A stretch of 64,000 nt of DNA from Xanthomonas maliensis (GTDB taxonomy: Bacteria; Pseudomonadota; Gammaproteobacteria; Xanthomonadales; Xanthomonadaceae), in contig NZ_NSET01000025.1 in assembly GCF_009192945.1 (NCBI RefSeq), positions 1 to 64,000 on the forward strand, read 5' to 3'. Shown here one piece after another: positions 56,446 to 64,000 of this stretch. The notes beneath the pieces were generated by a model. That model searched no databases and had not been told where the DNA came from. It was given only the letters and a program-made list of their open reading frames with translations. Positions within the stretch are counted from its first letter, which is position 1, and each line of letters opens with the position of its first letter. The position numbers and the translations under genes were made by a program.

Positions 56446-58493
56446 GTCTGCTCGCCGATCTACAGGCCAAGAACCATCTACGCACGCTCGACCACGCGTT
56501 CGCGCAGAGCCTGCGTCGGCTGCGTCCGGACACGCCCGATACCGTGCTGCTGGCCGCTGCGCTGGCCTCGCTGGCCGTGGCCAATGGCCATGCCGGCCTC
56601 GATCCGCGCCGCCCACGGCTGCTGGTCGATGCGGACGTCGCCTGGCCGGCTGCCGACGCCTGGATGGCCCAACTGCAGGCCTCGCCGTGGATCGCCCAAC
56701 CCGAGGATCCGCTGGCTGCTGCGGCCAGCGATGCACCCCTCGTCCTTGAGCACGGCCTGCTCTACCTCCGCCGCTATCGCGAATACGAAGCCCGCCTGGC
56801 CGCCGGGTTGACCCGCATCGCGTCACACACGTTGCCAGCGACCGAGAGTGCTGCGCTCGCTGCGGTGTTTGCTGCGCTGTTTCCCAGCGCGACCACCGGC
56901 CAGGATCGCCAAGCCCAGGCCGCCGCGCTGGCGCTGCGCCGCGCCCTGCTGCTGATCACCGGCGGCCCCGGCACCGGCAAGACCACCACCATCGCCCGTT
57001 TGTTGCTGCTGCGTCTCGCCCAGGCGCATGCCGCCGGCCAACCGCCCCCCCGCATCGCGCTGGCCGCGCCCACCGGCCGCGCTGCCGAGCGCATGGCCGA
57101 AAGCCTGCGCATCGCGCTGGCGCGCGCGATCGAGCAGGGCTTGCCCGCAGAACCTCAAGGCGCATCCCCTCTCCCGCCTGCGGGAGAGGGTGCCCGCAGG
57201 GCGGGTGAGGGCACCGCTCCTACCGACGTCTCCTGGCACAGCGCCCTGCCCACCGGCGCCAGCACCTTGCATCGCCTGCTGGGCGTGATTCCGGATTCTC
57301 CGCACTTCCGTCACGACGCCGACAACCCGTTGCCGTTCGACCTCATCGTCGTCGACGAAGCCTCGATGGTCGACCTGCCGCTGATGTGCAAGCTGGTCGA
57401 TGCGGTGGCCGATGGCACCCAGCTGATCCTGCTTGGCGATGCCGACCAACTGCCCTCGGTGGAAGCCGGCGACGTACTCGCCGCCATCCTGCAGGCCGCC
57501 GGTCCCGGCGACACGCTGCCGCCGGACGATGCGCGCGCGCTGCAACCCTTGCTGGGCAGCGCGCCCGTGACCGCCCCAGCCGCCAGCACACCCGCCGGTC
57601 ACCTCGCCGGTCACCGTGTGCACTTGCTACGCGGCTACCGCCAGGCCGCCGACTTCGCCCTGGCGCCGCTGGCCGATGCCGTTCGCATTGGCGATGCCGA
57701 CACCGCACTGTCGCTATTGCGCAGCGGCGCGCTGCCAGGCGTGCACTTCCACGAAGACGGCGATGACCCATTGAGCCTGGGCCGTGACGCCTTGCTCGCC
57801 CACTGGCACGCGCTGACCGCGACCAACGATCCGGCCGATGCCCTGCGCCAGGCCGGCCGCCTGCGCTTGCTCACCGCGGTGCGCGCCGGCCCGCAAGGCG
57901 CGCGCGGCCTCAACGCCCGTATCGAACAACTGCTGGCCGAAACCGGCTCCGGTGCCCGCCGCCTCGGTGCGGCCTCGCCCTGGTTTCACGGCCGCCTGCT
58001 GCTGATCACCGAAAACAGCTATCGCCATGGCCTGTTCAACGGTGACGTCGGCATCTGTCTGCGCAGCGAAGCCAGTCCCGCTTCGGCACGTGACCCGCAA
58101 GCCACCCTGGTGGCCTGGTTCGACGGCGATGGCGACGGCCAGGTGCGCGGCTTCCACCCCGCCGCGCTGCCGGCGCACGAAAGCGCGTTCGCCATGACCG
58201 TGCACAAGGCCCAGGGCAGCGAATTCGACGATGTCTGGCTGCAACTGCCCACCCGCGACGCCCGCGTGCTCAGCCGCGAACTGCTCTACACCGGCAGCAC
58301 CCGCGCCCGTCGCAGCCTGCACCTGTGCGCAAGCGAAGCCGTCATCCGCAGCGCCCTGGCCCGCCACGCCGCACGCATCTCGGGCTTGGCGTGGCGGTTG
58401 GGGAGCAAGGGCGATACGTCGCAAGCCAGCGTTGCGCCCGAGCCAGCGGCAGAGCCGCCTGCCGGCGAGCCGGTGCAGGGTGCGTTGTTCTGA
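56442..58493 (+). CDS. recD: Exodeoxyribonuclease V subunit RecD, with repeat-derived insert
   Basis: A 683-residue SF1B 5'-3' helicase (608 in E. coli). The ATG at 56442 overlaps the last tandem ORF. Motifs: Walker A ITGGPGTGKTTTIARLLLLR, LAAPTGRAAERMAESL, Walker B LIVVDEASMVDLPLM, GDADQLPSVEAGDVLAAI, and the late MTVHKAQGSEFDDVWLQLP. Between the Ia motif and STLHRLLG there are about 40 residues (including PLPPAGEGARRAGEGTAP) where E. coli has about 16. They are encoded by a dispersed hairpin repeat at 57166-57222. It completes the recC-recB-recD operon. Confidence 0.96.
   Translation: MSLLADLQAKNHLRTLDHAFAQSLRRLRPDTPDTVLLAAALASLAVANGHAGLDPRRPRLLVDADVAWPAADAWMAQLQASPWIAQPEDPLAAAASDAPLVLEHGLLYLRRYREYEARLAAGLTRIASHTLPATESAALAAVFAALFPSATTGQDRQAQAAALALRRALLLITGGPGTGKTTTIARLLLLRLAQAHAAGQPPPRIALAAPTGRAAERMAESLRIALARAIEQGLPAEPQGASPLPPAGEGARRAGEGTAPTDVSWHSALPTGASTLHRLLGVIPDSPHFRHDADNPLPFDLIVVDEASMVDLPLMCKLVDAVADGTQLILLGDADQLPSVEAGDVLAAILQAAGPGDTLPPDDARALQPLLGSAPVTAPAASTPAGHLAGHRVHLLRGYRQAADFALAPLADAVRIGDADTALSLLRSGALPGVHFHEDGDDPLSLGRDALLAHWHALTATNDPADALRQAGRLRLLTAVRAGPQGARGLNARIEQLLAETGSGARRLGAASPWFHGRLLLITENSYRHGLFNGDVGICLRSEASPASARDPQATLVAWFDGDGDGQVRGFHPAALPAHESAFAMTVHKAQGSEFDDVWLQLPTRDARVLSRELLYTGSTRARRSLHLCASEAVIRSALARHAARISGLAWRLGSKGDTSQASVAPEPAAEPPAGEPVQGALF
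57166..57222. repeat. Dispersed hairpin repeat inside recD coding sequence
   Basis: Starts CCCCTCTCCCGCCTGCGGGAG and continues with TGCCCGCAGGGCGGGTGAGGGC and CGCTCCTAC. Read on the minus strand it gives CCCTCACCCGCCCTGCGGGC then CCCTCTCCCGCAGGCGGGAG: the same two-hairpin element as at 35622-35670 and 35739-35788. It is flanked by a GTAGGAGCG word as in the REP units. Its frame is open and adds about 19 residues to RecD. Confidence 0.82.
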
Positions 58494-58546
58494 TGACAGC
58501 AGCGCACCGCAAGCCACGAGTTCCCGTCAATAAGTCGCTTGAGTGA

Positions 58547-58584
58547 ATATAACGCGTTGCGTTATATGGCGGCTTGCGTTATGG
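58547..58584. promoter_or_regulatory. HigA-type operator upstream of higBA
   Basis: Perfect 21-bp palindrome ATATAACGC GTT GCGTTATAT (58547-58567), followed by a further half-site GCGTTATGG at 58576-58584, 8-45 bp before the higB start. AT-rich palindromes at this position are typical antitoxin binding sites that repress the toxin-antitoxin promoter. Confidence 0.8.
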
Positions 58585-58591
58585 TTTGCCA

Positions 58592-58873
58592 ATGATCAGG
58601 AGCTTCGCCGACAAGCAAGCCGAACAGATCTGGTCGGGTGAGCGTTCCCGCCGGTTGCCTGCCGACATTCAGTCGGTCGCGCGCCGCAAGCTGCGTATGC
58701 TCAACGCTGCTGTGCAGCTGGACGACCTACGCATTCCACCGGCAAATAGGTTGGAAGCGTTGAAGGGCACGCGGCGTGGTCAATACAGCATCCGGATCAA
58801 CGATCAATGGCGCATTTGCTTCCAATGGATGGATGGCGATGTCTTCGGGGTCGAAATCGTCGATTACCACTGA
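58592..58873 (+). CDS. higB: HigB/RelE-superfamily toxin
   Basis: A 93-residue ribosome-dependent mRNA endonuclease of the HigB type. The start at 58592 (MIRSFADKQAEQIWSGERSR) is characteristic of the HigB/GraT group. Other signatures are RRKLRMLNAA, DLRIPPANRLEALKGTRRGQ and SIRINDQWRICFQW; the ending VEIVDYH carries the conserved C-terminal histidine. The toxin gene precedes the antitoxin, as is usual for hig loci. It lies 98 bp downstream of recD, with its own operator-promoter. Confidence 0.93.
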   Translation: MIRSFADKQAEQIWSGERSRRLPADIQSVARRKLRMLNAAVQLDDLRIPPANRLEALKGTRRGQYSIRINDQWRICFQWMDGDVFGVEIVDYH

Positions 58874-58890
58874 GTACAAGGCATTTACCG

Positions 58891-59181
58891 ATGGCAGCCC
58901 TACCGAACATCCATCCTGGTGAAATTCTGCTTGAGGAGTTTCTTGAGCCGCTAGGTATTAGCCAGAACGCGCTGGCCCGCGCAACGGGCGTGCCGCCGCG
59001 GCGCATCAATGAAATCGTATTGGGCAAGCGGGGGATCACCGCCGACACCGCCGTGCGCCTGGCCGCAGCGCTGGGTACCAGCGAGCGATTCTGGCTGGGC
59101 CTTCAGGCCGACTACGAACTGGAAGAAGCACATCGCGCATTGGGCGACCTGCCTGCGCGGATCAAACGGTTGGCAGCCTGA
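58891..59181 (+). CDS. higA: HigA-family antitoxin, XRE-type repressor
   Basis: A 96-residue antitoxin. It begins MAALPNIHPGEILLEEFLEP, the HigA signature, followed by the helix-turn-helix ISQNALARATGVPPRRINEI and the conserved RGITADTAVRLAAALGTSER. It binds and neutralises HigB and represses the operon through the palindromic operator upstream. It starts 17 bp after higB. Confidence 0.94.
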   Translation: MAALPNIHPGEILLEEFLEPLGISQNALARATGVPPRRINEIVLGKRGITADTAVRLAAALGTSERFWLGLQADYELEEAHRALGDLPARIKRLAA

Positions 59182-59274
59182 CGGGCACGCGTTTGCCATG
59201 GCTGATCATCGCGTTGCCTGCTACAACGGCGACTGCCGATAGTTCGACGGCATTCGTCCCACAGGACCGCACCG

Positions 59275-59796
59275 ATGGATCGACGTCGTCGTAAACGCAT
59301 GCAGCGTTACTGGGCACGCGCAGAAGCGAAGGCGTACGTTGCGATCGACCGGCTGGACGCGGATCGTTGGTTTGACCTGTGGCACACACACCTGGACTGG
59401 AAGGGCCGCGGCCGCTCCTGCAGCGAGAACCGACGCATGGTGAATGCAGCGACGGTGCGGGTGTTGAGATACCTGGAGGCACGCCTGGCGCATCGCGGCA
59501 CCGCCGTGCAGGTATGGGCGGACCTCAGCCCCGACACGATGAATACTGGGATCTAAGCCCACTCGGCCAACCCGAATGGCTCCACGTTTCCTGCCACATT
59601 TCCCAACCTCGACTGGCGCCAGCCGCTGCCCGCCGAGGTCGCTGCGGCCGTGCCTACGACCCACCGCGCAGGAACTGCCTCGTCCGAGGGCGCTACCTGG
59701 CATATCGTGCAGCGCCGGCCCGAGCTGGTCGTGGCGGAAACTCACACCGCGTCTGCGTTGCGCGCAATCGATGCGCCTAGTGGTCCCGGGCACTGA
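59275..59796 (+). pseudogene. Hypothetical gene interrupted by one ochre codon
   Basis: The ATG at 59275 opens a frame encoding MDRRRRKRMQRYWARAEAKA ... DTMNTGI (93 codons), then TAA at 59554-59556. The same frame continues without another stop to TGA at 59794-59796: AHSANPNG, FPNLDWRQPLPAEVAAAV, EGATWHIVQRRPELVVAETH. Protein-like composition on both sides and no frame change suggest an original 173-residue protein with one TAC/TAT to TAA mutation. The family is unknown; the N-terminal part is very basic. It is downstream of higBA but separated by about 90 bp. Confidence 0.65.
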
Positions 59797-59852
59797 CGAG
59801 AGCCACGTCGTGCGCCAGCCCTAAAGACAAGCGCCCCGCCTGCCGCGCACTC

Positions 59853-61766
59853 TCAACGCGGCGCCAGCAGGCTCGCCAAGGTATCCGGCCGATCTGCAAT
59901 CCGCTGGAGTCTTGGGTAGCGCAGCGGCCCGGCGTAGGGGATCGTCACCTCCGCGCGCTGTTCGTCCTGCGCGGTGCCAAGCACGAGCGGGCGATGGGGC
60001 GAATTGCGTACGGCATCGCGCAGGACTTGCGGATCGAAGCGTGCACCGTTGACGGTCAGCAGGCGCGTGCCTGGCCGCAGTCCTGCCACGAATGCCGGGC
60101 CGTTCCAGGCGACCATGCGCACCAAGCCGTCGCCCCGAACCGTCAGTCCGATCGAATAGCGGAGATCGGACACGCCTGCTTCCACTTCGCTGGCGCGGAA
60201 CGTCGCGGTCGGTGTGTCGGTATAGATCAGCGCCCAGCCATGCTGGGTCAGGCCGCGCGTGGGATCCAGTTCGTCGTGGGCATCGATCCAGCCGTGCAGA
60301 ACGTCGGCCCAGTTTGCCGGCGCCACCGCGTTCAACGCGGCGCAGATGTCCTCGAACGTATAGGTGCGCGTGGGCGCGTCCGGACTGGCACCGGCAAAGA
60401 AGCCACGCGCAAAATCATCGATGCTGCGCCGGCCTGCACTGCGTTGCCGCAGCTCGGCGTCCACTGCCAGCCATAGCATCACGCCTTCGCTGTAGTAATC
60501 GCGCCGGCGCTGCCAGTCGCGCCACGGCACCGGCTGGTGCAGCATGAAGGCCGGGTAGTGCACATCGTCGGACAGCGAGCGCCATGACCGCCCGGGCCGC
60601 ATCGCGACCTCGGCTGCGTCGATGGCCAGGCGGTCGCGCACCTCGTCCGCACTGAGCTGGCCCGCGCGCGTGGCCAGCACGCGTCCCCAAAACTCGGTCT
60701 GGCCTTCGTACATCCACAACAGGCTGCCGGAGACCGGCACGTTTGGGGTGGGCGCCCACAGATCGGCCGGCGTGCGGTACAAGCCGTTCCAGGCGTGCAC
60801 GATTTCATGCGCGATCAGGTCGCGGGACAGCAGCTGGCCCGGCCAGTCCTGGAAGTGCGTCGACGCCAATGCGTGCTCGCTGGACGCGCGATGCTCGGTA
60901 CCGCCGGAGGCCCCATCGTCACTGAGCCGCGCAAGAATGGCGTAGCGCGCGAACGGCGGCGGGCCAAACACCGCGCGAATCTGCGCGATCAGCGCCTGCA
61001 ATTCCGCCACCCGTGCCGTCGGCACCTGCAGGTCGCCCGGCCGCAGCGCAACCAGGTCGAGCGACACGGTCCCGGCACCGGTGTCGGCCAGCGGCAGCTG
61101 TGTGGTATAGCGGCCCGCCAGCACGGGCGCGTCCAGCAAGGTCTCCAGCGATGCCGTCTTGAAGCGATAGTGCGCGCCCTGCGCGTGCTCCACGTCCAAC
61201 GCGCTGAACGCACGTAGCCCCTCGGGCAGCGTCAGCGTCGCCGACACGGGAATGTTTCTGGCATACCACCCGGCCGGATAGAGCAGCAGACGCTGCCAAG
61301 GCACCGAGATGCTGTCGCGCGTCAGCAGATCACCGCCGCCCACCATCTGGAAGCGCACCTCGATCGTGTGCGTCCCGGCTGGCACCTCCACGTGGAAGGC
61401 ATGCGGTGCGTAGGCATCGCGCCGCCAACGCAGGCGACGCCCCGCGGCGCTGATCTGAAGGCCGGCCACATCGGTGACGCTGAGGCTTGGTCCGTGGCTG
61501 GCGGCTTCCCAGCGTGGATACAGCAGCGTGACTGCGCGATCCGGCCCGACGGGTACGCGCTGCCGGACCTCGAAGATCCGTCGCGCCACGTCGGACGCAT
61601 CCACGTGCACGTCCATCACGCCGGCAAACGCGTGATCCATCGGTAGCGCCACCGTCGGCGACGGCGCCAGGTAAACGGGACCGGCGCTGGACTGCGCAAA
61701 CCCGGGAGTCGCAACAACAGCAAGCACAACCGACAGCCATAGCGTGTACCGAAAGCGGATCGTCAT
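59853..61766 (-). CDS. M61-family glycyl aminopeptidase with PDZ domain
   Basis: A 637-residue exported zinc peptidase. From the ATG at 61766, a signal peptide (MTIRFRYTLWLSVVLAVVAT, cleavage after GFA) leads into an N-terminal beta domain. The thermolysin-like domain has the zinc motif HEIVHAW near residue 318 and the third ligand in MYEGQTEFWGR. A PDZ domain closes the protein (MVAWNGPAFVAGLRPGTRLL). M61 enzymes release N-terminal glycine (and alanine) from peptides. It probably acts in the periplasm and stands alone. Confidence 0.92.
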   Translation of the reverse strand: MTIRFRYTLWLSVVLAVVATPGFAQSSAGPVYLAPSPTVALPMDHAFAGVMDVHVDASDVARRIFEVRQRVPVGPDRAVTLLYPRWEAASHGPSLSVTDVAGLQISAAGRRLRWRRDAYAPHAFHVEVPAGTHTIEVRFQMVGGGDLLTRDSISVPWQRLLLYPAGWYARNIPVSATLTLPEGLRAFSALDVEHAQGAHYRFKTASLETLLDAPVLAGRYTTQLPLADTGAGTVSLDLVALRPGDLQVPTARVAELQALIAQIRAVFGPPPFARYAILARLSDDGASGGTEHRASSEHALASTHFQDWPGQLLSRDLIAHEIVHAWNGLYRTPADLWAPTPNVPVSGSLLWMYEGQTEFWGRVLATRAGQLSADEVRDRLAIDAAEVAMRPGRSWRSLSDDVHYPAFMLHQPVPWRDWQRRRDYYSEGVMLWLAVDAELRQRSAGRRSIDDFARGFFAGASPDAPTRTYTFEDICAALNAVAPANWADVLHGWIDAHDELDPTRGLTQHGWALIYTDTPTATFRASEVEAGVSDLRYSIGLTVRGDGLVRMVAWNGPAFVAGLRPGTRLLTVNGARFDPQVLRDAVRNSPHRPLVLGTAQDEQRAEVTIPYAGPLRYPRLQRIADRPDTLASLLAPR

Positions 61767-62098
61767 CGCGTCTCTTGAATGGATGCGCGAGGCGCAACCG
61801 CAACGAAAGGCGCTGATCCTATCCCGCCTGGAAAACCCGCAGGCGTCGACTCGGTGCACTGCAGGTTGCGCCTGCTTCGGTTGCGTTCACGGCGACCTGC
61901 AAAAGGGAAGCGAAGATCGTGCGCAGTCGCTGGACGTCGCAACAACTGCTGTCGCTCGCTGTCATTGCCGGCAGACGCCGTGCTCAGGAGCATGCTGGCC
62001 AAACCGGGCCGCGTGCGTCACCGCACCGGCATCACCCACAGTGACGCCGTCAGCAAACGCATGACCAGACCCGCAGCGCGGGCCTGGTCGTGATGCTT
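61767..62098. other. 330-bp spacer with a hairpin
   Basis: Between the lipoprotein gene (stop at 62099) and the M61 gene, both on the minus strand. A stem GACCAG-CCCGC / GCGGG-CTGGTC at 62063-62089 lies just past the lipoprotein stop and may terminate it, though no T-run follows. Nothing else can be supported; the M61 promoter should lie here. Confidence 0.45.
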
Positions 62099-62431
62099 TT
62101 ACTTGGTCTGCACGCGCTGGTACTGCTCGCCGCCGGTATTGAGGTGACCGTTGGCCTCATCGATGACGAAGTTGACCGTCTCGCCGTCGTTGGTGACCTG
62201 CAGCGCCCCGTCCTTGTACACCGCCGGATAGCTCTCGGTCTTGGGCTTGCGGCTGAAGAACCGTGGCGTCGTGCTGCGCACCATGAAGGCGTCGCCACTG
62301 CGCTCGATATCCATGGTCTCCTCCTGCGTCTGCACATTGACCCAGTGACCGACGAACTTCTCACCTTCGACCTTGGCGCAACCGGCCAACAGCAGCGTTG
62401 CAGCCAGGGCGGCACCCATCCACTTCATCAT
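62099..62431 (-). CDS. Small putative lipoprotein
   Basis: 110 residues; the start at 62431 (MMKWMGAALAATLLLAGCAK) has a GGAG site and gives lipobox LAGC (Cys18). The mature part looks like a small beta-sandwich (GHWVNVQTQEETMDIERSGD, YPAVYKDGALQVTNDGETV), as in lipocalin-like or quality-control lipoproteins, but no family is certain. Location: envelope. Confidence 0.8.
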   Translation of the reverse strand: MMKWMGAALAATLLLAGCAKVEGEKFVGHWVNVQTQEETMDIERSGDAFMVRSTTPRFFSRKPKTESYPAVYKDGALQVTNDGETVNFVIDEANGHLNTGGEQYQRVQTK

Positions 62432-62647
62432 CGTCCGTTCTCCAGTTGAGGCTGGCGCGAGCATGGCGGGTGGGGGATGTACGGGAGGTCAAGGCGTGGT
62501 TTGCCGCCTGAAGGGAGAGTTCGTTTGTTGGAGTGAGCGAAGTAGGGGTGTCCCCGGCCTAGGTTGGCCGCCTTGGTCGCCTACAGTTCAAAGGAATGAC
62601 AGGATATGGAGGGAGCACGCCAGCGTGAGCGCCGACCGGGTACCCAG

Positions 62648-63001
62648 ATGTCTCGTTTAGATCATATGCAGATCTCTCATCCCTATCTCGTCCATGTTTC
62701 TCGCAGCGTCGACGTGTTCAAGGTTGTGTTGAGCGATGCCTTTCCTGCGGCGTTCCGCTCCTTCGCCTTGTGGCCCGCGCTAGACGTTTGGCCTGGTTAC
62801 AAAGAAGTGGAAGGTAGCATTGGCCTAGTTGACGACGATGGTGAGCGAGTTTGGCTAGGTGGTGCAGGATCCTGCATTGAGGACGCTGTCGAAGACGCGT
62901 TGACGAGCTTCGTCAATTGGGTCGTGCATCCGGCGGATGTCACCGAGAAAAACTTCTGTCTGCGACCGGCGCCCCATCAAGATACCGGAGCGATCGACTG
63001 A
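62648..63001 (+). CDS. Hypothetical acidic protein, less GC-rich than its neighbours
   Basis: About 117 residues from the ATG at 62648; an ATG at 62666 and a longer frame from 62606 are alternatives, and no start has an ideal ribosome site. It is acidic with aromatic residues (MQISHPYLVHVSRSVDVFKV, ALWPALDVWPGYKEVEGSIG, SCIEDAVEDALTSFVNWVVH). Codons are visibly more AT-rich (CTCGTTTAGATCATATGC) than surrounding genes, hinting at recent acquisition. Its size and acidity fit an immunity-type protein, but that is only a guess. Confidence 0.6.
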   Translation: MSRLDHMQISHPYLVHVSRSVDVFKVVLSDAFPAAFRSFALWPALDVWPGYKEVEGSIGLVDDDGERVWLGGAGSCIEDAVEDALTSFVNWVVHPADVTEKNFCLRPAPHQDTGAID

Positions 63002-63150
63002 GCGTGAGCGTGGCTGGCGGAAATAACGGTCGATGTCATGACAATGGGCTTTATAAATTGGGACGTAGCATCAGGGGCACAAGCGCGTGTGCATGCACAC
63101 AGCGCCGCATGGGCAGATGCCACCGGCCGGCAACCGGTTTCAGTCTGCGG

Positions 63151-63882
63151 CTATTCTGCGACGCCGGCGGCGGCTGACACTCGGCGCGCCGCCTCCGCAC
63201 CTTTTCGTTCGCTGTATCGATCCACCAGATAATCGCTGCGCCCACGAACCAGCAAGGTGAACTTCATCAGTTCCTCCATCACGTCCACGACGCGGTCGTA
63301 GTAGGGCGACGGCTTCATGCGACCGTTCTCGTCGAACTCCTGCCAGGCCTTGGCGACCGATGACTGGTTCGGAATGGTGACCATCCGCATCCACCGCCCC
63401 AGAACACGCAGCCCATTGACGACGTTGAAAGACTGCGAACCGCCGCAAACCTGCATCACCGCCAACGTCCTTCCCTGCGTTGGCCGCACGCTACCGTCTT
63501 CCAACGGCAGCCAGTCGATCTGGTTCTTGAACACGCCGGTGATGGTGCCGTGTCGCTCGGGCGAGACCCAGACCTGGCCCTCCGACCACTGAGACCACTC
63601 GCGTAGTTGCTGCACCTTGGGGTGGCTTTTGTCCACGCTATCCAGCATCGGCAAGTCGTGTGGATCGAAGATCCGTGTCTCCGCGCCGAGGTGCTGCAGA
63701 ATGCGCTCCGCTTCCAGCGCCAGCTTGCGACTGAAGGACTGTGGTCGCAGCGAGCCATACAAGAGCAGGATGCGGGGCGGCCGCATGTCATCGGTGCCCA
63801 GACCGGCGTGCAGCGGACCAGGGAGCAACCCGGTGTCCAGATGGACGGGCAAGTCGAAGGAGGAGTGTTTGACATCGTTCAT
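63151..63882 (-). CDS. arsH: ArsH, NADPH-dependent FMN reductase (organoarsenical oxidase)
   Basis: A 243-residue flavodoxin-like enzyme. FMN-binding loop [20 protein letters not shown] near residues 39-58; the family continues with [20 protein letters not shown] and [20 protein letters not shown]. ArsH oxidises trivalent methylated or aromatic arsenicals to less toxic forms. It is divergent from an ArsR-type regulator, with only 17 bp between start codons, so the two promoters share one operator. The rest of the ars operon probably lies beyond the window. Confidence 0.94.
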   Translation of the reverse strand: MNDVKHSSFDLPVHLDTGLLPGPLHAGLGTDDMRPPRILLLYGSLRPQSFSRKLALEAERILQHLGAETRIFDPHDLPMLDSVDKSHPKVQQLREWSQWSEGQVWVSPERHGTITGVFKNQIDWLPLEDGSVRPTQGRTLAVMQVCGGSQSFNVVNGLRVLGRWMRMVTIPNQSSVAKAWQEFDENGRMKPSPYYDRVVDVMEELMKFTLLVRGRSDYLVDRYSERKGAEAARRVSAAAGVAE

Positions 63883-63905
63883 TCCACGATTCTAGAAACG
63901 TGGAA
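63882..63905. promoter_or_regulatory. ArsR-type operator between arsH and arsR
   Basis: Inverted repeat TTCCACG (63882-63888) / CGTGGAA (63899-63905) with the palindrome TTCTAGAA (63890-63897) at its centre. It spans both start codons, so repressor binding would block both genes. Confidence 0.6.
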
Positions 63906-64000
63906 ACAACGAATGCAATTGCAGCCCTGGCCGCGTTGGGCCACCCCACGCGGCTGGCAATTTTTCGTCTGCTGGTCGTGGCAGGCCCCGTCGGCCGCAT
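63900..64000 (+). CDS. ArsR/SmtB-family regulator, N-terminal part (runs off window)
   Basis: From the GTG at 63900 the frame reads METTNAIAALAALGHPTRLA (Val as initiator Met) then IFRLLVVAGPVGR and leaves the window. The segment ALGHPTRLAIFRLL is the first helices of the ArsR winged-helix domain. Divergence from arsH supports an arsenic-responsive repressor. The metal-binding cysteines are not visible. The start is somewhat uncertain because it lies inside the palindrome. Confidence 0.8.
   Translation, partial: METTNAIAALAALGHPTRLAIFRLLVVAGPVGR

Overview
This is a high-GC chromosomal segment around the replication origin of a Xanthomonas-type gammaproteobacterium (Xanthomonadaceae). The evidence is the gene order mnmE - 900-codon gene - yidC - rnpA - rpmH - dnaA - oriC - dnaN - recF - gyrB, which I recall being described for Xanthomonas campestris, together with the protein sequences. 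The published orientation is inverted here: dnaA, dnaN, recF and gyrB lie on the minus strand. No tRNA, rRNA, CRISPR array, insertion sequence or prophage was found.

Layout. 1-5.9 kb: start of a TonB gene, a TPR protein, an M48 lipoprotein protease, a CPBP membrane protease and gyrB. 6-10.6 kb: recF, dnaN, oriC and dnaA, with three parS (ParB) sites, two of them inside recF. 10.8-17.4 kb: rpmH, rnpA, yidC, a lipoprotein-like fusion of polysaccharide deacetylase, caspase-like domain and TPRs, and mnmE. 17.5-22.1 kb: a probable phosphate-starvation module (acid phosphatase, TonB-dependent receptor, glycerophosphodiesterase) with Pho-box-like repeats between divergent promoters. 22.2-26 kb: rhomboid, TerC, RlmI-like methyltransferase and a small membrane protein. 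26.7-29.2 kb: sugar-acid transporter and glycerate kinase. 29.4-33 kb: GAF-PAS-GGDEF cyclase, a DUF2628-like gene broken by one amber codon, and a secreted orphan. 33.1-35.6 kb: GH92 mannosidase. 35.8-40.4 kb: a minus-strand array of amino-acid permease, FixJ-like regulator, sensor kinase and MgtC-like protein, preceded by a small ORF and a possible MDPDP leader peptide resembling MgtL. 40.6-44 kb: rmuC, a lipoprotein and glutathione peroxidase. 44-48.1 kb: a complete mlaFEDCBA operon. 48.8-58.5 kb: recC-recB-recD. 58.6-59.2 kb: higBA. 59.3-64 kb: a hypothetical gene broken by an ochre codon, an M61 aminopeptidase, a small lipoprotein, a less GC-rich orphan, arsH and a divergent ArsR regulator.

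Genes on either side of oriC mostly point away from it, so they are co-oriented with replication; the mla operon and the mgtC array are the main exceptions. The most unusual structure is in recBCD. Between recB and recD lie three exact-length 122-bp tandem units, each a 41-codon ORF joined to the next by an ATGA overlap. They look like duplications of the recB-end/recD-start junction. In addition, recB carries GTAG-type REP-like palindromes, and recD a second dispersed repeat, as in-frame coding sequence.
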